A DNA stretch of 64,000 bases from Oryzias latipes (lineage: Eukaryota > Chordata > Actinopteri > Beloniformes > Adrianichthyidae): contig NC_019876.2 in the NCBI RefSeq assembly GCF_002234675.1, positions 17,801,354 through 17,865,353 on the forward strand, in the 5' to 3' direction. Shown here one piece after another: positions 1 to 8,700 of this stretch. Position 1 is the first letter of the stretch; every line of letters begins with the position of its first letter. The translations under genes were made by a program, and so were the position numbers. A model generated the notes under the pieces. That model had not been told where the DNA came from. It worked only from the letters and a program-made list of their open reading frames with translations, and did not search any database.

Positions 1-378
1 CCAGAGCCTGACTGCTGGCCCGACCCGCCAGAGCCTGACTGCTGGCCCGACCCGCCAGAGCCTGACTGCTGGCCCGACCCGCCAGAGCCTGACTGCTGGC
101 CCGACCCGCCAGAGCCTGACTGCTGGCCCGACCCGCCAGAGCCTGACTGCTGGCCCGACCCGCCAGAGCCTGACTGCTGGCCCGACCCGCCAGAGCCTGA
201 CTGCTGGCCCGACCCGCCAGAGCCTGACTGCTGGCCCGACCCGCCAGAGCCTGACTGCTGGCCCGACCCGCCAGAGCCTGACTGCTGGCCCGACCCGCCA
301 GAGCCTGACTGCTGGCCCGACCCGCCAGAGCCTGACTGCTGGCCCGACCCGCCAGAGCCTGACTGCTGGCCCGACCCG
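1..378 (+). repeat. 27-bp minisatellite, 14 perfect units
   Basis: Fourteen consecutive, essentially identical 27-bp units starting CCAGAGCCTGACTGC. The period is a multiple of three and one frame encodes PEPDCWPDP per unit. It is probably truncated on the left by the window edge. It is part of the retrotransposon tail. Confidence 0.95.
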
Positions 379-381
379 CCA

Positions 382-636
382 GACTCCACGCCTGACGACT
401 CCACGCCTGACGACTCCACGCCTGACGACTCCACGCCTGACGACTCCACGCCTGACGACTCCACGCCTGACGACTCCACGCCTGACGACTCCACGCCTGA
501 CGACTCCACGCCTGACGACTCCACGCCTGACGACTCCACGCCTGACGACTCCACGCCTGACGACTCCACGCCTGACGACTCCACGCCTGACGACTCCACG
601 CCTGACGACTCCACGCCTGACGACTCCACGCCTGAC
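382..636 (+). repeat. 15-bp minisatellite, about 17 units
   Basis: Perfect head-to-tail copies of GACTCCACGCCTGAC. The period is a multiple of three and encodes DSTPD in the frame that continues from the 27-bp array. It ends where one extra C breaks the frame. Confidence 0.95.
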
Positions 637-640
637 GACC

Positions 641-1150
641 TCCACGCCTGACGACGCCTCCACGCCTGACGACGCCTCCACGCCTGACGACGCCTCCACG
701 CCTGACGACGCCTCCACGCCTGACGACGCCTCCACGCCTGACGACGCCTCCAAGCCTGACGACGCCTCCAAGCCTGACGACGCCTCCAAGCCTGACGACG
801 CCTCCAAGCCTGACGACGCCTGCCCCCAAGCCTGACGACGCCTCCAAGCCTGACGACGCCTCCAAGCCTGACGACGCCTCCAAGCCTGACGACGCCTCCA
901 AGCCTGACGACGCCTCCAAGCCTGACGACGCCTCCAAGCCTGACGACGCCTCCAAGCCTGACGACGCCTCCAAGCCTGACGACGCCTCCAAGCCTGACGA
1001 CGCCTCCAAGCCTGACGACGCCTCCAAGCCTGACGACGCCTCCAAGCCTGACGACGCCTCCAAGCCTGACGACGCCTCCAAGCCTGACGACGCCTCCAAG
1101 CCTGACGACGCCTCCAAGCCTGACGACGCCTCCAAGCCTGACGACGCCTC
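641..1150 (+). repeat. 18-bp minisatellite, about 28 units
   Basis: Units of TCCACGCCTGACGACGCC change after about six copies to TCCAAGCCTGACGACGCC, a one-base change giving T to K in the encoded repeat. One unit at about 819-840 carries a 4-bp C-rich insertion. The period keeps the reading frame except at that unit. Confidence 0.93.
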
Positions 1151-1424
1151 CACGCATCTCATGCCGGACCTGCCTCGCCGGACCGCTCGGCCCCCCGGCC
1201 GTCCTCCGGACCTGCCTCGCCGGACCGCTCGGCCCCCCGGCCGTCCTCCGGACCTGCCTCGCCGGACCTCTGGGCCCCCCGGCCGTCCTCCGGACCTGCC
1301 TCGCCGGACGGCACGGACCCCCGGCCGTCCTCTGGACTCTTGTGCCCGTCGAGGTTTATCCTCCGGGGCCCCCCCCTCATGTGACTTTTGGAACCTCGGA
1401 GCGGTTCCTTGAGGGGGGGGGTAC

Positions 1425-1835
1425 TGTCATGATTTGAACTTGTCTTGTTTTTGGTCCTTGTTCTGTCTTGTTTCTGTTTCCTGTTTTATTTTGAAAGTCT
1501 CCTGTCTTGTCTGTTTTCTTGAGTTTTACTTCCTTTGGTCCCCATCAGCCCTGATCGTGTCCACCTGTGTCTTGTCTGCCCTGTCTGTATTTAAGTCTTG
1601 TCTCTGCCTTCCTCCTGTGTTGGTCCATTAGTGTTCCTGTTCTGGTGTTCTCGTCTTGTCATGCCAAGTTCCTTGTTCTCTTGCCACGTCACAGTGAGTT
1701 ATGTTTCAGTTCTGAGATCCTGCTCTGCAGCGCTTTTCGTTTGTGTTTCGCATTAAACCCCTTTGCCCCTGATCCTCATGCCTCCGCCTCTGCGTCTGGG
1801 TCCAACCGGCTCTCGAGCCACCCTGCACCTTGACA
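1425..1835 (+). mobile_element. 3' LTR of the gypsy-type element (411 bp)
   Basis: The LTR is bounded by perfect 5-bp inverted termini, TGTCA and TGACA. It follows a G-run polypurine tract. Inside are a TATA-like TATTTAAG (about 1587-1594) and an ATTAAA polyadenylation hexamer (1752-1757) about 80 bp before the end, a plausible order for promoter and poly(A) site. I saw no intact coding sequence in it. Confidence 0.8.
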
Positions 1836-1899
1836 ATAGGAAATGGTTTACTTCTGGCTCCAACAAAATCAAGTTAGTTCAGTCCTATTTTAACCATCA

Positions 1900-2328
1900 A
1901 CAGTAAATGAGAACTGGACTGAGCAACCCCTCCATCTTCATGTTCCAAATAGGAAGTACCCGCGGGTCCCATAAAGCCAAAATCCCATAGACTTCTATTG
2001 AGTCAAAATAACTATTCTTTCTCTACTACCTTTTCCTAACATGTTCCTGCTAATCATTTGTTTTTCATGATATTTTTGTTGTAGCGCCAATCTGATGCCA
2101 GTGATTGGCCAGTTTACAACTTGAACAACTTACACTACAGAAAGCAATAACATGTTAAAAAAGAAAAAAAAAGTATCAGAGCAAGAAGGTTTATTCTAAC
2201 AAATAGAATGACTTAGTAATAGCTGTTGATTTCTCTATAGGAGTCTATGGGATTTTGGCTACTTTGGGTATTTCCTGTTTGGAATGCCCAGGTGGAGGGG
2301 TCACTCAGTCCAGTTCTATACGGTCAAT
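1900..2328. mobile_element. MITE family A, copy 1 (long inverted ends)
   Basis: The left end (GAGAACTGGACTGAGCAACC, then a motif ending in CCCATAGACTTCTATTGAGT) recurs in reverse complement at the right end (GAGTCTATGGGATTTTGGCT through CAGTCCAGTTCTATACGGTC). The inverted ends span roughly 90 bp each, with an AT-rich centre. Two more copies are at 5316-5517 and 58931-59271. No transposase is present. The superfamily is not recognised. Confidence 0.7.
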
Positions 2329-2755
2329 GGTTGGAGCAAACTCCTCCACCTCCGCAGATAGCACCTCTCCGGCATCTTCACACACCTACTTCTTTGATTC
2401 TTTCAATCATTCGTTTATTGAGTTTGCAGCATCTATGTACATTGTGATTTAGAGTATAAAAAAACATACAAGATGGTCAAAAGAGTGTTTCACTCTCAGG
2501 TGCAAGGTTACAATTACGCTGCGCTTGACGCTTTAAAACATCAGCGTCCAGTCTCTCCGTACAAACAAACGACACGCCCACTGTCTACTTGGCTGTCAAT
2601 ACACAAAAGTAATAAATCCTCCAAAGCTTAAGAAACTTCAACTTATGCAAGGCAATGTTAAGCATATAAATTCAAGGTTTATCAAAATATGTCTAACTGG
2701 CTCCAGGGTGGAAGGAGGAGGACATGTGTGTGAGCTTTGCTTTCTTTCATTGCAG
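2329..2755. other. Unassigned sequence before the first visible USP-like exon
   Basis: This holds AT-rich sequence and a presumptive intron ending in the pyrimidine-rich acceptor at 2745-2755. I looked for the exon carrying the QDA-type box that precedes the zinc-ribbon exon in the paralogue at 15657-15727 and did not find it. Confidence 0.5.
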
Positions 2756-5700
2756 ATATTTCAGGGTGTGCTGACAGTCAAGAGCAAATGCTGCAAATGC
2801 AACACTGAGACATGTGATGATAATCCATGCTGGAGTCTTCCTCTGGAACTGGTGGATTCTGAGGCGGAGTACAAAGTTGTGAGGAATCGTTTTGTTACAT
2901 AATGTTCACAATACTATCACTTTTTTTTTATTTTGATCATGTTGGATTTGTTTTAAGCAAAGTGACTCCCAAATACAGGAAATGTACTTTAGCTCAGCGG
3001 TCCCCAACCTTTATTGCGCCACGGACCGGTTTGATGTCTGACAAAATTCTCTCAGACCGGTATGTTATATGTGGCGGACATGCGCTGCAGCAACGCTGCA
3101 ATAAAGGCAGAGACACGTGATAAGACGTACTCTGCACTTTTAGTTTGACACGCTAAACATTGTACATGCACAGGTGTCATCATCCTCTCCCCTTCCCACA
3201 CTCATGGTGCTAAAAAGAAGTAAACATAACAGGAAGAAATAACTAAGGGTGAAACAACATAACTGCCAGATGAAAGGACCTGTAGGCAAAAAGAAACACC
3301 TGTGCTCAACCCTATTATGACCAAAGCAGGCAAAGGGGATTGATTTAATTCCCTGTGATGCCAGCTCCGACAGTAACCCCTGCAGCCTGTGGAACTCCGA
3401 CAGCAGACCAAACGTGCACTTGACAGACATTACAATACAACAAAGTGATATGATATGACCTTCATGAAAACTGTGGTATTTTCTAAACATAACAATAAGC
3501 ACGAATTATGACATGAGCAACGTCCTCTCTACCCACAACACTCTCTGGTCGCTAATCGCTATGATAACGTTTAAACATGCCTTCAAAATAAGTGCATGGA
3601 AATCCGACTCACCACAATGCTGAATGGTTCGAGGGAATCTTCCGTTGGGATAAATCCGTATTTTAAGTAGGACTCCTGATAGTGTCTATTAAATGTAGCT
3701 TTCTTTTTTTGGAAGTCGAATGTTCCTTTTCTGTCTCCTGGCTGGGCCTTTTCCCCTTGGCAAAGAAACTTTCCAAAGACGTTTGTTTTTTATTCCTTTT
3801 GGTAGTTCCTGAGTTTTATTTTAGCTGACCGAGACGAGCGAATTGGCCTGCGTCAAGAGTGACATAAACGGATGTAACAGAGAATCAGGCAATTTTTCAA
3901 AAATAAAACATCTTTCAGATTCTGAAATAAATAAAACGGAAGTCATGTAAGTTATTTTATGTTTTCTGTGCAGCCCGGTTCCAAATGACCCACGGACCGG
4001 TACCGGTCCCCTGCCCGGGGTTGGGGAGCACTGCTTTAGCTTTAGCTGACACTTCTGTGTCCTGCAAAACAGGATTGAATTTCTCTAATTACCTGAGATT
4101 TTGATTTACATACATACAGTATGTATGTATTTGTGAGTCACTGATTGTGCAATGTTCATAGGTACACTTCAACTGTGAGAGACAGAGTGTGAAAAACAAT
4201 TCAGGGAATCATATTGTTTGATTTTTAAAGAATTTGTTTGAATAATGGTGAACAAAATAAGCATGTGATCAAAAACAAAATCCTAATGCTTTCAAGTTTA
4301 TTTATATGGTGCCTTAAAATGACCGCAGTGAAGTAAGGTTAAAAGCTCAAAGATATTAAAAACGACAACTAAGAGGTTAAAACAATAAAAAGTGTAAACA
4401 AGTGTCATAAAGACATAAAGCAAAAGCCAAACAGTAGAGCACACCAGCAGAGCAGAGTCTCTGGCTGTGTCAAAGGTCTGGATATAAAAATAGGTCTTGA
4501 TAAGCTTTTTAAAAATGAACAGTGAGGATGTCTGCCAAATGGTCAGTGGCAAAGCAATCCACAGCTTCGATGCACAGATTGAAAATGCTCGTCCCGCCCT
4601 GAGCTTCCTCTTGGACCTCAGTACGGCTGATCTGAGGTACTGGGTTAAGAAGCTCAGAGAGGTATGGCGGTGCACAACTAAAGATTTAATGCATTAATTT
4701 AAAGATTTAAAAACAAATAAAAGAATCTTAAGATGAACTCTAAAATTCACAGACAGCCAGTGAAGAGTAGCCAGGATGGGGGCGGGGGGGGGGGGGGGGG
4801 GGGTCCCTCTTACACGGTCCAACGAGATCCGGAGCAGCAGGGTTCTGGACCAGTTGAGACGTGAGAAGGACAACTGGCTTACTCTGGCTGAGCCAGTTGA
4901 GTGCAGTACCTTCAACCCCAATCAAATCTTCCAACTTGGAAAGTAGGATATTGTGGTCCACAGTATCGAATGCCATGGACCAATCCAGCAGAAGGACAAT
5001 ACAGTTCCCATCATCAGTTGCCTGAAAAGTATAATTAAAAACCCTCAGCAGCGCTGATTCTTTGATGTGCAGGATTTTAAAGTCGGACTGAAACTTTTCC
5101 AAGACACGATTCCTATTAAGAAATGATTTTAACAGGAAGTAAACCACTTTCTCCAAAATCTTTCAGAGAAAGGGCAACCTAAATATTTTCCAATGAATGT
5201 ATCACTGGTTGGTGATGACAGAAGGGATTTGATTGGCTCAACCACATCTTGTTCAGGTGTACAATCTTGTCCCTGGTGTCCTTTGACAGCTCTTTGGTCT
5301 TAGTAATGGATGTTGCATAAGAACTGGACTGAGTGACCCCTCTCCCTCGTGCTCCAAACAGGGAGAAACCACTGGCCATAAAACGCCAAAATCCTATAGA
5401 CTTCTACTGATATCACAAATAATTTAGACCCCTTTGACATAATTTTGTTGCAGCCGGAAATAGGCCATTTTCTATAGGTGACGTCACACTCACTCAGTTC
5501 AGTTCCATACACAGTCAAAGGTCATGGTGGAGAGGTTACAGTCTGACCTTTTAAGGGCGTGGACAGGTGTGCTTTATACAGATGTCAGTCCAAGCTTTTT
5601 ACATTTCTAAAGGTAACTCGTGGAGTATAGAAAAGCTTGTTAAAGAAGAAGTTACAGGTCTGTGAGGACCAGAAATTTTGCTTGTTTGTTGGAGCTAAAT

Positions 5701-8700
5701 ACTTTTTTCTGTACTATAACACAAATTTTAAAGATGTAAAATGACAATTCCTGGATTATTTCTTAACGTTCTGTTTCTCACAGCCAAAGTGTAGCTGTGG
5801 GGAAGCAGCTGATTTCCTGCTGATATATTTCTGGTTTAAATAAAAGTGTTAACCCACAGCAGGTGATGACAGTTGGACCAGTGTGTTTGTTTCCATCATC
5901 ACATTACTCTGACATGTCATTGTCTGGTGATCCAGTGATTCTGTTCAAACCAAATCTGAAATACATAAAAATAGACCAAGTAGATCTGAACTAATAGAAC
6001 AGAAGGAGGTTGCATGAAATACAAATTATTCAGACTAAACAATAAGTTCTCAAATAAACTGCTGGTGCCAAAACCCAGCTTTTGACATAACACGGGATTT
6101 AACAGTTTGCAACACAATGCTGCCATGAAGCGGTCACTTAATTGAGTGCAGAAAAGTTCATGCTTGACAATAGCACATGAATTAATATAAAACAGTCCCA
6201 GATCCCATTTCTATACATATCTATGAATTAATATGTAACAGAACACATTTTAGTTGCTGCGCAACTGATCACGTGTCTCATGATCACATCTATCCTTTTT
6301 ACGAGCTTCCTTGTTTCACTTTGGTTACATTCGTAGACAATTAAAGCTGTGACTGTCTTTAACTCATGCTGTAATAGTAATGGATGTTATAGGAGGACGG
6401 CCTCAGTCAATACTTCTGTCCGTCAGAGGTCAGTGGTCCGGACCAGCTGTTCTGTGGGGACTGTAATGCCAAAACCGACTCTACAATTGTGAGTTTCTAT
6501 TATTATTACATTTGATTTGTTGATTTTTATTTTGATTATTTGTATTCATGGCCTTTGGGGTTAAAAAAATATATAATGTTTTATTTTTAAAGCTATATTT
6601 TTCCATTTTTTATCAAAAGTATTGATATTTTTTAACTCTTTTTATTGTTGTTTTTATTAAGTAATATCCAACAGGGTTAATAACTTTAGTAACTTAACTT
6701 TAATAACTTTAGTTTAGAACTTTTAACAAATAAAGAGACTAAAACAGGTAACAAGAAAGTAAGAAATAGCAGGACTTTTAATTTGTCCAAATGTGTAAAT
6801 TTCTTTTTCACAGTATTCTTTCAACAAAAAGGGTACAAATAGAGCAATCCAGTACAAATGATGTTTATTCCTTTGTTTTCAATCAGAAACTTGAACTGAA
6901 GCACCATCCTGAAGTTCTGACGCTGCTGCTGAAGAGATTTAAGTTTGATTACAGTAATAAGTGCTACTTCAAAGTGAAACGCAGAGTGGAGATTCCTGAA
7001 TATCTAGAGATCCAGGTAAACTGCATAACCTGTTGTGTTTATTTTATTGTTGCTTATGTCATTTATACCTTATTTTTATTTTATTTTCCCAGAACCAGAC
7101 ATATGAGCTGTATGCATTTGTGGAACATCATGGTAATTTGAAATCTGGACATTACACTGCAACAATCCAGTCCCAGGAGGATAAGAGATGGTACAACTTC
7201 AATGACAGTAGAGTTGATGTACGTCATGTTTAGTTCTTTTGTCTAAAAGACCGATTGTATTTCACACTTTATTTATTTATTAAAGCTATCCACATTGTTT
7301 TGCAGAGTTTCTATCAGTTTTACCAACTGGATAAAAAGGAGACGTAAGTTTCCGCAGTTTCTTTATTTCACTCTGCATAACTATGTTAATGATGTTGATC
7401 ATGTTGATCCCACTAGATTCCACAGTGCTTATCTGCTGTTCTACAGGAAAAGTGAGATCTCAAACATTCTCCTTTTGGTATTTTTCTGAATGTCTAAGAG
7501 ATAAGGTTTTTTTTTTAAATGTCCTTTTTTCTTTCTTGTGGGTGAACTTCAGTTTCTGCAGAGGACGCGTTGAATGAAGAAAATAACAAGGGGAGCGTAT
7601 CTGAATCCCTGGAAACACACAGAAGTGAAACAAACAAACCACACAAATGTGATGAGGAGACTGTAAAAAGTGAGACGAACTGTGAAATGGCACAGAGCTG
7701 TGAAAGTGCAGAAAGACGAGAAATGGAGGAGAAGGAAGAGGAGAAATTTATTAGTGTGGAGAGAGAAGATGACTTGAAAGATCAGAGGAAGATGAGTGGG
7801 AAAAAAGTAGAAGACTATGAAGATCAGACAAAGACAGGTTTGAAGAAAGAAGACGACTATAGAGGTCAGACGAAGATGAGTTTGAAGAAAGAAGACGACT
7901 ATAGAGGTCAGACGAAGATGAGTTTGAAGAAAGAAGACGACTATAGAGGTCAGACGAAGATGAGTTTGAAGAAAGAAGACGACTATAGAGATCAGACGAA
8001 GATGAGTTTGAAGAAAGAAGACGACTATAGAGATCAGACGAAGATGAGTTTGAAGAAAGAAGACGACTTGAGAGATCAGACGAAGATGAGTTTGAAGAAA
8101 GAAGACGACTATAGAGATCAGACGAAGATGAGTTTGAAGAAAGAAGACGACTTGAGAGATCAGACGAAGATGAGTTTGAAGAAAGAAGACGACTATAGAG
8201 ATCAGACAAAGATGAGTTTGAAGAAAGAAGACGACTTGAGAGATCAGACGAAGATGAGTTTGAAGAAAGAAAACGACTATAGAGATCAGACGAAGATGAG
8301 TTTGAAGAAAGAAGACGACTTGAGAGATCAGACGAAGATGAGTTTGAAGAAAGAAGACGACTATAGAGATCAGACAAAGATGAGTTTGAAGAAAGAAGAC
8401 GACTATAGAGATCAGACAAAGATGAGTTTGAAGAAAGAAGACGACTTGAGAGATCAGACGAAGATGAGTTTGAAGAAAGAAAACGACTATAGAGATCAGA
8501 CGAAGATGAGTTTGAAGAAAGAAGACGACTTGAGAGATCAGACGAAGATGAGTTTGAAGAAAGAAGACGACTATAGAGGTCAGACGAAGATGAGTTTGAA
8601 GAAAGAAGACGACTATAGAGATCAGACAAAGATGAGTTTGAAGAAAGAAGACGACTTGAGAGATCAGACGAAGATGAGTTTGAAGAAAGAAGACGACTTG

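Larger units (their letters stand above)
1..1412 (+). pseudogene. C-terminal low-complexity tail of a retrotransposon polyprotein, frameshifted
   Basis: The stretch is open apart from two breaks. It encodes, in order, a 9-residue Pro/Asp/Trp/Cys repeat, a 5-residue DSTPD repeat, a 6-residue DASTPD then DASKPD repeat, and a basic Pro-Arg-rich block with four copies of a PDLPRRT-like motif ending at the stop at 1410. The sensible frame moves by one base near 640 (one extra C at the junction of two repeat types) and again near 822-826 (four extra bases in one unit). Each shift leads to stops in the old frame, so this copy is probably not translated intact. Assembly error in the tandem array is an alternative. 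Confidence 0.6.
1..1835 (+). mobile_element. 3' part of a Ty3/gypsy-type LTR retrotransposon
   Basis: Seen: an open low-complexity reading region (1-1412), a stop codon at 1410-1412, then a G-rich polypurine tract (about 1411-1421) and an LTR that starts TGTCA at 1425 and ends TGACA at 1835. Stop, polypurine tract and 3' LTR packed within about 15 bp is the 3' architecture of LTR retrotransposons. Proline-rich tails after the integrase are common in fish gypsy elements (family knowledge). The 5' LTR, gag and the enzymatic part of pol lie outside the window, so the class is inferred from layout, not from reverse transcriptase. The 5' target-site copy cannot be checked here. Confidence 0.75.

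Noticed and set aside
1-1150. Regularly spaced repeats that might suggest a CRISPR array
   Set aside because: Units are head-to-tail with no unique spacers, and the context is eukaryotic. These are minisatellites.
3140-3502. 120-codon minus-strand frame inside the hAT element
   Set aside because: No transposase motif and no splice or codon evidence. Likely chance.
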